Source of the DNA: Hyphomicrobium_A sp963728165
Lineage (GTDB): Bacteria > Pseudomonadota > Alphaproteobacteria > Rhizobiales > Hyphomicrobiaceae
DNA: 64,000 nucleotides
Assembly: GCA_963728165.1 (NCBI GenBank)
Contig: CAVSIY010000006.1
Coordinates: 930,001 to 994,000, forward strand
Direction: 5' to 3'
Shown: positions 36,901 to 44,940 of the stretch, piece after piece
Position numbering within the stretch: position 1 is the first letter of the stretch
Layout: every line of letters starts with the position of its first letter
Program-made: the position numbers and the translations under genes
The notes under the pieces: generated by a model
Seen by the model: the letters and a program-made list of their open reading frames with translations, nothing else
The model's database searches: none
Told to the model about the DNA's origin: nothing

Positions 36901-38406
36901 GTGGAGCACACCGATGTCTTCGTCATCGGGGCGGGGCCGGCGGGACTGACGGCGGCCTATCTGCTGACGAAGGCCAATGTCGCGACCACCGTGATCGAGG
37001 CCGATCCCACCTACGTGGGCGGCATCAGCCGTACCGTTAACTATAACGGCTTCCTGTTCGACATCGGCGGTCACCGCTTCTTCTCCAAGTCCAAGGAGGT
37101 CGTCGACCTCTGGCACGAGATCCTCCCCGACGACCTCATCGACCGCCCGCGTCTGAGCCGCATCTACTACGACGGCAAGCATTACTCCTATCCGCTGAAG
37201 GCGTTCGAGGCCTTGAGCAATCTCGGCGTGGTCGAGAGCACCATGTGCGTGATGTCGTATGCCTACAAGAAGGCGTTTCCCAACGCCAACCCGGAGACCT
37301 TCCGCGAATGGGTCTCCAATCAGTTCGGCGACCGGCTGTTCTCGATCTTCTTCAAGACCTACACCGAGAAGGTGTGGGGCATGTCTTGCGACGAGATCTC
37401 CGCCGACTGGGCCGCGCAGCGCATCAAGGGGCTCGATCTGTGGAGCGCCATGGCCAACGCGCTGCGCCGCTCCGTCAACATGACGCCCGGCGCTCAAGAG
37501 GGCGATAACGTCATCAAGACGCTCATCGAAAGCTTCCAGTATCCGCGCCGCGGCCCGGGCATGATGTGGGAGGCGGCCGCCGCCAAGGTCAGGGCGCAGG
37601 GCGGCACGATTCACATGGGGCATGCCCTGGAAAGCTTGCGCTGGAACGAGCCGGCCGGCTTATGGACAATTACCGCGCGGACGCCCGAGGGGGAGCGCGT
37701 CTTCACCGCCAAGCACGTGATCTCGTCGGCGCCGATCCGCGAGCTGATGACCTCGATCGACCCATTGCCGGTGAGCGCTCCGGCGGCGGAGAAGCTGCGC
37801 TATCGCGACTTCATCACGGTAGCGCTCGTCGTCGACAAGCCCGACCTCTTCCCCGACAACTGGATCTACATCCACGAGCCGAGCGTGCTCGTGGGCCGCA
37901 TCCAGAATTTCCGCTCCTGGTCGCCGGAGATGGTGCCTGACGAGAAGCTGTCCTGCCTCGGGCTGGAGTACTTCTGCTTCGAGGGCGACGGCTTGTGGAC
38001 CTCGACCGACGAGGAGCTCATCGCGCTCGCCAAGCGCGAGCTGGCCGTTATTGGTCTTGCCACCGAGGTCGAGGTGAGAGACGGGAGCGTCGTGCGCCAG
38101 AAGAAGGCCTATCCCGTCTACGACGACGAGTACAAGCTCCACATCGATACGATCCGCGAGGACATCGCCGCCAACTATCCGACGCTGCATCTGGTCGGGC
38201 GCAACGGCATGCACAAGTACAACAACCAGGATCACGCCATGATGACGGCGATGCTGACCGTCAAGAACATCCTGGCGGGCGAGACGATCTACGACGTTTG
38301 GAACGTCAACGAGGACGCGGAGTACCACGAGGCCGGCGTCTCCAGCGCCGAGGAAGCCTTGAAGAGCGTGCGCCAGGTGCCGCGCCGCGTTAGGCCCGCT
38401 GCGTGA
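36901..38406 (+). CDS. FAD-dependent oxidoreductase (amine-oxidase / UDP-galactopyranose-mutase-like fold)
   Basis: This 501-residue flavoprotein opens with the dinucleotide motif VFVIGAGPAGLTAAYLL, then VIEADPTYVGGISRT and DIGGHRFF, the glycine-rich flavin loops of the protoporphyrinogen-oxidase/UGM-like group. The C-terminal flavin segment is LVGRNGMHKYNNQDHAM. The GTG start has GGAGG 6 bases upstream. It overlaps the GtrA gene by 4 bases (GTGA), so they form one operon. Relatives occur in sugar and polyprenyl-linked glycan loci; the substrate is not known. Confidence 0.85.
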   Translation: MEHTDVFVIGAGPAGLTAAYLLTKANVATTVIEADPTYVGGISRTVNYNGFLFDIGGHRFFSKSKEVVDLWHEILPDDLIDRPRLSRIYYDGKHYSYPLKAFEALSNLGVVESTMCVMSYAYKKAFPNANPETFREWVSNQFGDRLFSIFFKTYTEKVWGMSCDEISADWAAQRIKGLDLWSAMANALRRSVNMTPGAQEGDNVIKTLIESFQYPRRGPGMMWEAAAAKVRAQGGTIHMGHALESLRWNEPAGLWTITARTPEGERVFTAKHVISSAPIRELMTSIDPLPVSAPAAEKLRYRDFITVALVVDKPDLFPDNWIYIHEPSVLVGRIQNFRSWSPEMVPDEKLSCLGLEYFCFEGDGLWTSTDEELIALAKRELAVIGLATEVEVRDGSVVRQKKAYPVYDDEYKLHIDTIREDIAANYPTLHLVGRNGMHKYNNQDHAMMTAMLTVKNILAGETIYDVWNVNEDAEYHEAGVSSAEEALKSVRQVPRRVRPAA

Positions 38407-38810
38407 GCGCCCGCCACGACATCCCGCGTCTTGCGGTGGTGCCTCAGCTGTCGCGCTACGCCATTGTCAGCGCGTTGGCGCTCGCCCTCGATTTTGGCGT
38501 CTTCCTCGGCCTCAACAGCGCGCTCGGCTACCCGACGTTGGCGGGCGTCGTCGGCTATAGCTGCGGCATCGTCCTGCACTATTTCCTGTCGCGGCACTTC
38601 GTGTTCTGGGCAGCACGCTCGAAGAAATCGGCGCACCGCCTGTTCAGCGAATTCTTGGTGAGCGGCCTCATCGGCCTCGCCGTGACGGCAGGGGTCATCG
38701 CGGCGGCGACCGGCGTGCTCGGGCTCTCCGCCATCGTTGCCAAGCTGCTCGCCGTGGCTGCGAGCTTCATCGGCGTCTTTCTCATTCGCCGCACGATCGT
38801 GTTCGTCTAG
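38403..38810 (+). CDS. GtrA-family membrane protein
   Basis: This 135-residue protein has four membrane helices and the GtrA signatures RYAIVSALALALDFGVF near the start and FLSRHFVFW in the middle. GtrA proteins are thought to help move or anchor polyprenyl-linked sugars at the inner membrane. Its GTG start lies inside the last codons of the FAD oxidoreductase gene (4-base overlap), so the two are translated together. With the GT-C protein across the divergent gap, it supports a lipid-linked-sugar function for this neighbourhood; that is inference. Confidence 0.88.
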   Translation: MSARHDIPRLAVVPQLSRYAIVSALALALDFGVFLGLNSALGYPTLAGVVGYSCGIVLHYFLSRHFVFWAARSKKSAHRLFSEFLVSGLIGLAVTAGVIAAATGVLGLSAIVAKLLAVAASFIGVFLIRRTIVFV

Positions 38811-38912
38811 CTTGGCCGCCGAGGCGCCGCAGCGCTGCCTTTGAGCGGGGATTAACGGTCTCCCTGCTACACTTCCCCGCCGAGACCCTCTTGCGCCTGG
38901 GAAGCTGACCGC

Positions 38913-39617
38913 ATGTTCCTCGCCAACTATGGCCTGAAGGGCTTCGTTCAAAAGCTGGTCATGGCGGCGCATCGCCCGCTGGCGTATCCCCTGGTGCACC
39001 CCTACAACGGGCTGCTGCTGCGGGCGCACCAGGAAACGCTCGATTTCATCCAATCGCAGATGCCCGACGCGATCTCGTTCGACACGCCGCGCGAGCTCGT
39101 GCGCCACGCGTTGTCGCTGGCGACGATCGACGGCATCTATGCGGAGTTCGGCGTCAACAAGGGCGGCACCATCAAGTTCATCGCGCGCCACGCGCCGGAC
39201 CGCACCATCCATGGCTTCGATTCCTTCAAGGGGCTGCCGGAGAACTGGTCCGGCAACGCCATGCACACCGGCTACTTCAACCGCGAGGGACGCGCCCCCC
39301 GCGTGCCCGCCAACGTGACGCTGCACGCCGGCTGGTTCAAAGACACACTGCCGGCCTTCGTCGAATCGCATCCAGGACCCGCGGCCTTCCTGCACATCGA
39401 CTGCGACCTCTATTCGTCCACAGCGACCGTCTTTCAGCATGTGGGCCCGCGCATCGTGCCGGGCACCGTCATTGTGTTCGACGAGTACTTCAATTATCCC
39501 AACTGGAAAGCGCACGAGCATAAGGCATTCGAGGAATTCAAGGCTCGCTCTAAGCTCGCGTTCGGCTACATTGGCTATTCCATCCAGCAAGTGGTGGTGG
39601 TGGCGGCTGCGACCTGA
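38913..39617 (+). CDS. TylF/MycF-type SAM-dependent methyltransferase
   Basis: This 234-residue protein matches the macrocin-O-methyltransferase family: GIYAEFGVNKGGTIKFIA (SAM-binding start), IHGFDSFKGLPENW, and the metal/catalytic segment FLHIDCDLYSST followed by VIVFDEYFNYPNWK. Members methylate hydroxyls on sugars or glycans, using Mg2+. It lies about 100 bases after the GtrA gene on the same strand, consistent with glycan modification. The acceptor is unknown. Confidence 0.87.
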   Translation: MFLANYGLKGFVQKLVMAAHRPLAYPLVHPYNGLLLRAHQETLDFIQSQMPDAISFDTPRELVRHALSLATIDGIYAEFGVNKGGTIKFIARHAPDRTIHGFDSFKGLPENWSGNAMHTGYFNREGRAPRVPANVTLHAGWFKDTLPAFVESHPGPAAFLHIDCDLYSSTATVFQHVGPRIVPGTVIVFDEYFNYPNWKAHEHKAFEEFKARSKLAFGYIGYSIQQVVVVAAAT

Positions 39618-39695
39618 AGCGGACTGTGCAAGTGGTTGCTTCCGGCTTCTAGTCGTTTCGCCCTCCAGCTTCGAAGGGCCATTTCGCCCATCAAG

Positions 39696-40181
39696 ATGTT
39701 TCCGGATAAAATGCCGCCAAGCAAAAAGCTCCGCGCCAGCGCCACGCCGCACTTTTGGCTGTTCAAGTCCGAGCCGGACGTGTTCTCCTGGGAGATGTTG
39801 AAAGCGCGCGGCAAAGCCGGCGAGGCGTGGGATGGCGTGCGCAACTATCAGGCCCGCAACAACATGCGGGCCATGCAGCTCGGCGATCTCGGCTTCTTCT
39901 ATCATTCCAATGAGGGCAAGGAGGTCGTCGGCATCATGGAGGTGTCGGCGCTCGCCCACCCCGACCCCAAGGACGGCACCGGCACCTGGGAGTGCGTGGA
40001 CGTGCGCGCCGTGCGCGACATGCCCAAGCCCGTGTCGCTCGTTGCCATCAAGGACAACCCCAAGCTCGCCAAGATGATGCTCGTCGTCAACTCGCGGCTC
40101 TCGGTGCAGCCGGTGACGCCACCCGAATGGGCCGAGGTCTGCCGCATGGGCGCCCTGGACGCAAAGAAGGTGAAGGCATGA
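39696..40181 (+). CDS. EVE-domain protein
   Basis: This protein of about 161 residues is almost entirely an EVE domain: FWLFKSEPDVFSWEML, WDGVRNYQARNNMRAM and LGFFYHSNEGKEVVGIMEV. EVE is a PUA-like fold that binds modified bases in DNA or RNA. Alternative starts exist (ATG 39711 or 39636); none has a strong ribosome site. The stop overlaps the start of the next methyltransferase gene (ATGA), so the two are coupled. The stand-alone form is common in alphaproteobacteria; no restriction genes are nearby. Confidence 0.9.
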   Translation: MFPDKMPPSKKLRASATPHFWLFKSEPDVFSWEMLKARGKAGEAWDGVRNYQARNNMRAMQLGDLGFFYHSNEGKEVVGIMEVSALAHPDPKDGTGTWECVDVRAVRDMPKPVSLVAIKDNPKLAKMMLVVNSRLSVQPVTPPEWAEVCRMGALDAKKVKA

Positions 40182-40861
40182 CCGCGATTGGCGAGGTCCG
40201 GCTCGATCCTCAAGACCGCTCCTCCGCCGAGGCCTTCATCCGCGCCAACACCAAGCTCTTGAGCCCGCCGCTCGTGCCCGAGATCTGCCTGCATCTCGCC
40301 GAGGAGTCGCTGCCCATCTGGCAGAAGACCGAAGACGAGCTCGGCCAAATGAACGTGCCGCCACCTTACTGGGCATTTGCCTGGCCGGGCGGGCAGGCGC
40401 TCGCGCGCTTTCTCATCGACAATGCGGGCGAGGTGGCGGAGAGGCGCGTCGTCGACTTGGGCTCGGGCTCGGGTTTGACGGCGATCGCTGCCGCCAAGGC
40501 TGGCGCCCGCTCCGTGCTCGCCGCCGATATCGACCCCTTGGCGTTGGCCGCGATCAGGCTCAACGCGGCGGCGAACGACGTCGTAGTCGAGACCACGGCC
40601 GACGATCTGCTCGCGGGGCGGCTCGACGCCGACGCGATCCTTGTCGGCGACCTCTTCTACGAGCGCGCGCTCGCCGACCGGGTGCTCGCCTGCATCGCCG
40701 CCGCTACAACCAGGGGCACGCTGGTGCTCGTCGGCGACCCGCAGCGCAACTACTTCCCCAAGGAGCGGTTCGAGCCGCTTGCCGAGTACCGCGTGCCGGT
40801 GACGCGCGACCTGGAGGACGCCGAGATCAAGCGCACGGCGGTCTGGCGCTATCGGGGCTAG
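40178..40861 (+). CDS. Class I methyltransferase, ETF-beta lysine methyltransferase-like
   Basis: This 227-residue protein has the SAM motif VVDLGSGSGLTAIAAAKAG, an acidic LAADIDPLAL loop and post-motif LVGDLFYE. The segment PPPYWAFAWPGGQALARFL before motif I is typical of the METTL20/ETFB-KMT group, which methylates lysines of electron-transfer-flavoprotein beta subunit; a bacterial member from Agrobacterium is known. L11 methyltransferase is the main alternative. It overlaps the EVE gene by 4 bases. Confidence 0.82.
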   Translation: MTAIGEVRLDPQDRSSAEAFIRANTKLLSPPLVPEICLHLAEESLPIWQKTEDELGQMNVPPPYWAFAWPGGQALARFLIDNAGEVAERRVVDLGSGSGLTAIAAAKAGARSVLAADIDPLALAAIRLNAAANDVVVETTADDLLAGRLDADAILVGDLFYERALADRVLACIAAATTRGTLVLVGDPQRNYFPKERFEPLAEYRVPVTRDLEDAEIKRTAVWRYRG

Positions 40862-40941
40862 CGCGGCGTGAGGCGCCGGACGGCTTGGCGCCGATCTGCT
40901 AAGTTTCCTTCCCCCGGAGATCGGCAGCGGGAGGAAGCGCA

Positions 40942-41364
40942 ATGCAATTTGCGGGTGTCAACTACTTTGCGATCGTGTTGGCGGCGGTCGTGAGCTTTAT
41001 GTTCGGCTGGCTGTGGTACGGCGTCCTGCTCTCCAGGCAGTGGATGGATGCCATCGGCAAGTCGGAGGAGGAGATCAAAGCCGCAGGGCCCCCCAGCCCG
41101 GTGCCATTCGTCATCGCGTTCCTGGCGCAGCTGGTCATGGCCTGGGTGCTCGCCGGCGTCATCGGCCACCTCGGCCCCGGCGAGGTCACGCTGCGCAACG
41201 GCGTCATTTCGGCGGCTTTCGTCTGGCTCGGGTTCGTGATCACGACACTGACGGTCAACAACGCCTTCCAAGGGGCGCGGCATACCTTGACCTTGATCGA
41301 CGGCGGTCACTGGCTCGGCGTGCTGCTCTTGCAGGGCGCGGTGATTGGCTTGGTGGGGATTTGA
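40942..41364 (+). CDS. DUF1761 membrane protein
   Basis: This 140-residue protein has four predicted membrane helices (about 8-30, 55-78, 87-108, 120-140) and the DUF1761 pattern FGWLWYGVLLSRQWM near the N-terminus and NNAFQGARHTLTLIDGGHWL near the end. GGAGG lies a few bases before the ATG. No function is known for the family. It stands just upstream of acs on the same strand, but an acs promoter candidate lies between them. Confidence 0.82.
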   Translation: MQFAGVNYFAIVLAAVVSFMFGWLWYGVLLSRQWMDAIGKSEEEIKAAGPPSPVPFVIAFLAQLVMAWVLAGVIGHLGPGEVTLRNGVISAAFVWLGFVITTLTVNNAFQGARHTLTLIDGGHWLGVLLLQGAVIGLVGI

Positions 41365-41383
41365 GCCTAGACCAATTGTGAAA

Positions 41384-41412
41384 TTGCGGTCGCCGGGCAG
41401 GCCCTCCATAAT
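41384..41412 (+). promoter_or_regulatory. Candidate sigma-70 promoter of acs
   Basis: TTGCGG (41384-41389) and CATAAT (41407-41412, five of six -10 matches) are separated by 17 bases and lie about 36 bases before the acs start. Judged by eye only. Confidence 0.35.
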
Positions 41413-41447
41413 CAGCCTCAAACAAAGAGGTGGGAGGAAACCTAGTC

Positions 41448-43397
41448 ATGCACCAGATGCTCCATCCGGTAACCGCCGAATGGGCGGCGCGCGCTTGGAT
41501 TGACGACAAGGCGTATCACGCCCTCTACGAGCGCTCGATCAACGACCCGGACGGGTTCTGGGGCGAGATCGGCCGGCGCATCGACTGGATCAAACCCTTC
41601 ACCAAGGTGAAGAATACGTCCTTCGGCCCGGGCGACGTCTCCATCAAATGGTTCGAGGACGGCACGCTCAACGTGTCGGCCAATTGCATAGACCGCCACC
41701 TCGCGACGCGTGCCGATCAGGTGGCCATCATCTGGGAGGGCGATGATCCGAGCCAGGATGAGAAGATCACCTACCGACAGCTGCACGAGCGCGTGTGCAA
41801 GTTCGCCAACGTCTTGAAAGCGCACGGGGTCAAGAAGGGCGACCGCGTCACCATCTATCTGCCGATGATCCCCGAGATCGCCTATGCCATGCTTGCCTGC
41901 GCCCGCATCGGCGCGGTGCACTCGATCGTGTTCGGCGGGTTCTCGCCGGAGGCCCTCGGCGGGCGCATCCATGACGCCCAATCGAAGTTCATCATCACCG
42001 CGGATGAAGGCCTGCGCGGCGGCAAGCACGTCCCGCTCAAGAAGAACGCCGACGCAGCCCTGGAGAAGGTCGCTCAGGGCGGCGAGCAGATGCTCGTCGT
42101 GCGCCGCACCGGCAACGAGGTGCCGTGGGATCCTGCGCGCGACATCTGGCTCGACGAGGAGCTTGCCAAGGTCTCGGCCGATTGTCCGCCCGAAGAGATG
42201 AGCGCCGAGGACCCGCTGTTCATCCTCTACACGTCGGGCTCGACGGGGACGCCGAAGGGCGTGCTGCACACCACTGGCGGCTACCTCGTGTTCGCCTCGG
42301 TCACGCACCAGTACGTCTTCGACTACCACGACGGCGACATCTACTGGTGCACGGCCGACGTGGGCTGGGTCACCGGCCACAGCTACATCGTCTACGGGCC
42401 GCTCGCCAACGGCGCCACCACACTGATGTTCGAGGGCGTGCCGAGCTATCCCACGCTGTCACGCTTCTGGGAGGTCGTCGACAAGTGGGGCGTCAACACC
42501 CTCTACACGGCACCGACGGCCATCCGCGCGCTAGAGGGCGCGGGCGACGATTACGTCAAGCGCACCAGCCGCGCCTCGCTGCGGCTCCTCGGTAGCGTCG
42601 GTGAGCCGATCAACCCGGAGGCGTGGGAATGGTACTACCACGTGGTCGGCGAGGGCCGCTGCCCCATCGTCGATACTTGGTGGCAGACGGAGACGGGCGG
42701 GATCCTCATCACGCCGCTGCCCGGCGCCACCGCGCTTAAACCTGGCTCGGCGACGCGGCCGTTCTTCGGCGTCAAGCCGGCGCTCATGGATGAGAAGGGT
42801 CAGATCATCGAGGGTGCCGGTGCCGGCAACCTCGTCATCCTCGACAGCTGGCCGGGGCAGGCGCGCTCCGTGTTCGGCGATCACGAACGCTTCGTGCAAA
42901 CCTACTTCTCCGCCTACAAGGGCATGTACTTCACCGGCGACGGCTGCCGCCGCGACGAGGACGGCTACTACTGGATCACGGGCCGCGTCGACGACGTGAT
43001 CAACGTGTCGGGCCACCGGCTCGGCACGGCGGAGGTCGAGAGCGCGCTCGATTCGCATCCCAAGGTCGCCGAGGCAGCGGTCGTCGGCTACCCGCACGAC
43101 CTCAAGGGCCAGGGCATCTACTGCTACGTCACGCTGAACGCGGGCGAGACCTGGAGCGAGGACTTGAGGAAGGAGCTCATCGCCCACGTGAGGAAGGAGA
43201 TCGGCCCCATCGCATCGCCCGACCTCATCCAGTTCGCGCCGGGCCTGCCCAAGACGCGCTCCGGCAAGATCATGCGCCGCATCCTGCGCAAGATCGCCGA
43301 GGACGAGTTCTCGAACCTGGGCGACATCTCGACACTGGCCGATCCGATGGTGGTGGAGGATCTGATCTCGAATCGGCAGAACAAAAGACATGCGTGA
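41448..43397 (+). CDS. acs: Acetyl-CoA synthetase
   Basis: This 649-residue, full-length AMP-forming ligase makes acetyl-CoA from acetate, ATP and CoA. Motifs: the P-loop-like YTSGSTGTPKGVLH, the acetate/adenine-site DTWWQTETGG, the hinge GRVDDVINVSGHRLGT and the C-terminal RSGKIMRR with K607, the conserved lysine regulated by reversible acetylation in this family. The ATG at 41448 follows a GGAGGA sequence. No acetylase or deacetylase gene is adjacent. A terminator follows. Confidence 0.97.
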   Translation: MHQMLHPVTAEWAARAWIDDKAYHALYERSINDPDGFWGEIGRRIDWIKPFTKVKNTSFGPGDVSIKWFEDGTLNVSANCIDRHLATRADQVAIIWEGDDPSQDEKITYRQLHERVCKFANVLKAHGVKKGDRVTIYLPMIPEIAYAMLACARIGAVHSIVFGGFSPEALGGRIHDAQSKFIITADEGLRGGKHVPLKKNADAALEKVAQGGEQMLVVRRTGNEVPWDPARDIWLDEELAKVSADCPPEEMSAEDPLFILYTSGSTGTPKGVLHTTGGYLVFASVTHQYVFDYHDGDIYWCTADVGWVTGHSYIVYGPLANGATTLMFEGVPSYPTLSRFWEVVDKWGVNTLYTAPTAIRALEGAGDDYVKRTSRASLRLLGSVGEPINPEAWEWYYHVVGEGRCPIVDTWWQTETGGILITPLPGATALKPGSATRPFFGVKPALMDEKGQIIEGAGAGNLVILDSWPGQARSVFGDHERFVQTYFSAYKGMYFTGDGCRRDEDGYYWITGRVDDVINVSGHRLGTAEVESALDSHPKVAEAAVVGYPHDLKGQGIYCYVTLNAGETWSEDLRKELIAHVRKEIGPIASPDLIQFAPGLPKTRSGKIMRRILRKIAEDEFSNLGDISTLADPMVVEDLISNRQNKRHA

Positions 43398-43399
43398 GG

Positions 43400-43438
43400 G
43401 GGCAGCGCCCAATTGAGGCGCCGCCCTCTTCATCTTTT
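43400..43438 (+). terminator. Rho-independent terminator of acs
   Basis: Arms GGGCAGCGCC (43400-43409) and GGCGCCGCCC (43417-43426) pair over 10 bp with one mismatch around a 7-base loop, followed by the T-rich TCTTCATCTTTT (43427-43438). It begins 3 bases after the acs stop. Confidence 0.75.
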
Positions 43439-43454
43439 GTCCCTTGCACCAGCG

Positions 43455-43481
43455 CCTCTCCCCGCGTGTTGGGGGGAGAGG
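43455..43481. repeat. Intergenic palindrome, CCTCTCCCC family (copy 1)
   Basis: CCTCTCCCC (43455-43463) and GGGGAGAGG (43473-43481) form a perfect 9-bp stem with a 9-base loop. The arm sequence is shared with the palindrome at 48677-48708, suggesting a dispersed REP-like element. Confidence 0.6.
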
Positions 43482-43595
43482 GAGGAGCCGTGTCGGGGGC
43501 CGCCTGATGGCGGGTTTCCTCGGAGATGATGCGCCGACGGAATTCCTGAGTGCCAAACGTTCACCCGGGAATTACCACTGCGGGGTGCACGCTCA

Positions 43596-44036
43596 ATGGG
43601 TTGCTCGATCGGAGAGGCAGTCCGGCAAGCCGGATTGTTGCTTGTCGTCGTGCTTGCCGCCTGCGCGCCGGGTCTCAATGCCGACGCTGCCAAGCATTCC
43701 GGCCTCCAAGCAGACGGCACCTACGTTCTCAGCGATGACGAGCGATGGCTCGACTGCGGTCAACTGCTCGACCGTTCGCACGCCGTAACGCGGCAAATGC
43801 AGGACGTCTCCACGCACGCTGTCGAAAAGTTGAATTCGCAACCGAGCACAACGGTGGCGGCTCTGGGGAGATTGATTGGGTTGCCCGCCGAGGAGGCACC
43901 AGAAATTACTGAATACAATCAACTGAAGGCCGAGGCGGCAGCCTTGCAGTCGGCGCAAGCGAGGAAAGGGTGCGTCCCGGCGAAGGCGGAGGAGCCTGCC
44001 CCGAAGAGCAAGCAGCACCAGAAGCTCCACCTATGA
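43596..44036 (+). CDS. Small predicted lipoprotein
   Basis: This 146-residue protein has a short signal with a lipobox (LAAC, cysteine 23) after a hydrophobic core, so it should be a lipid-anchored envelope protein. The mature part is mainly helical, has two further cysteines (in LDCGQLL and KGCVPAK) and ends in a Lys-rich tail. I do not recognise a family. The ribosome binding site is weak. It converges with the DUF1345 gene (32 bases between ends). Confidence 0.6.
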   Translation: MGCSIGEAVRQAGLLLVVVLAACAPGLNADAAKHSGLQADGTYVLSDDERWLDCGQLLDRSHAVTRQMQDVSTHAVEKLNSQPSTTVAALGRLIGLPAEEAPEITEYNQLKAEAAALQSAQARKGCVPAKAEEPAPKSKQHQKLHL

Positions 44037-44068
44037 GGCTGTCGTCTCGGCCCCGCTTGAGGCTATCT

Positions 44069-44779
44069 CTATGCGTTCGCCATGCTTGCTGCCAGGTTGA
44101 TCATCATTGCCAGCACCATCGTGTTGAAGAAGAACGAGACGACGGAATGCAGGGTGACGAGTTGGCGTAAGACTTTCGAGCGAATGTTGACGTCGGATGT
44201 CTGCGAGGCCGCCCCGATCGAGATCGCGAAGTAAAGAAAATCCCAGTAGTCGGGATGCTCGTCGGCGGGGAATGCGAGGGCGCCGCCATCCTTGGTCAGG
44301 TTGTGCGGGGCATAATACTCGTGCGCGTAATGCAGCGCGAAGACCACCTGCATCACCAGCCATGAGATGAAGATCGTCGATGCGGCGAGCCCCAGATAAG
44401 GCAGCTTGCCCTCGCCCGCCAACTCCTTGGCCTGGGTCAACAAGCCGAGGATGCCTGCGAAACTCGAAAAGAGGGCGAGCAGGATGAGGCCCAGGATGAC
44501 AATGCCGCTGTCATCCTGACGCGCCGCGCGCGACCGAATCTTGTCCGAATGGAACCGGCGCATCACCAGGAAGGCGAGGATCAGATAGGTCGCGCCACCC
44601 AAGCACCAAGCCGCCGCCTCGCGCACGGAGAGCGGCAGCGACTTGGGAAGAAACAAGAGCCCGGAAATGCCGACGGCTGCTCCGAAATACACGCGTGGAC
44701 GAATGACGATGGAGCGCCAGATGGAGCGGGGATTGTACCAGTGCGATCGCGGTCGCGGCACGGATGTGCTGGCAGACAT
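44069..44779 (-). CDS. DUF1345 membrane protein
   Basis: This 236-residue protein has five to six membrane helices and the DUF1345 pattern: LGGATYLILAFLVMRRF, the middle VVFALHYAHEYY and DYWDFLYFAISIGAASQTSD, and RSKVLRQLVTLHSVVSFFFN. The family has no assigned function; the late helices resemble ion-channel pore regions in some descriptions, which I cannot confirm here. It stands alone between convergent and co-directional neighbours. Confidence 0.85.
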   Translation of the reverse strand: MSASTSVPRPRSHWYNPRSIWRSIVIRPRVYFGAAVGISGLLFLPKSLPLSVREAAAWCLGGATYLILAFLVMRRFHSDKIRSRAARQDDSGIVILGLILLALFSSFAGILGLLTQAKELAGEGKLPYLGLAASTIFISWLVMQVVFALHYAHEYYAPHNLTKDGGALAFPADEHPDYWDFLYFAISIGAASQTSDVNIRSKVLRQLVTLHSVVSFFFNTMVLAMMINLAASMANA

Positions 44780-44940
44780 GCGTCTTCCCTCCCTTGCTCG
44801 CAGCCGCCGACAAATGACTCAGCGTTGTCGTTTGTTCAAGTGCCGGCCGGTGCCGCGCGCACCCGTCTGCGGCAGTGCGCTCGCAGCGCGCGCTCCCGTC
44901 GCTGGCTGGGGAGCAACGATGGCTGCCTGCACCAGCGCTC

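Noticed and set aside
38289..39959. A 556-codon leftward open frame opposite the GtrA and TylF-type genes
   Set aside because: The opposite strand holds clearly recognised proteins; this product is charged and motif-free.
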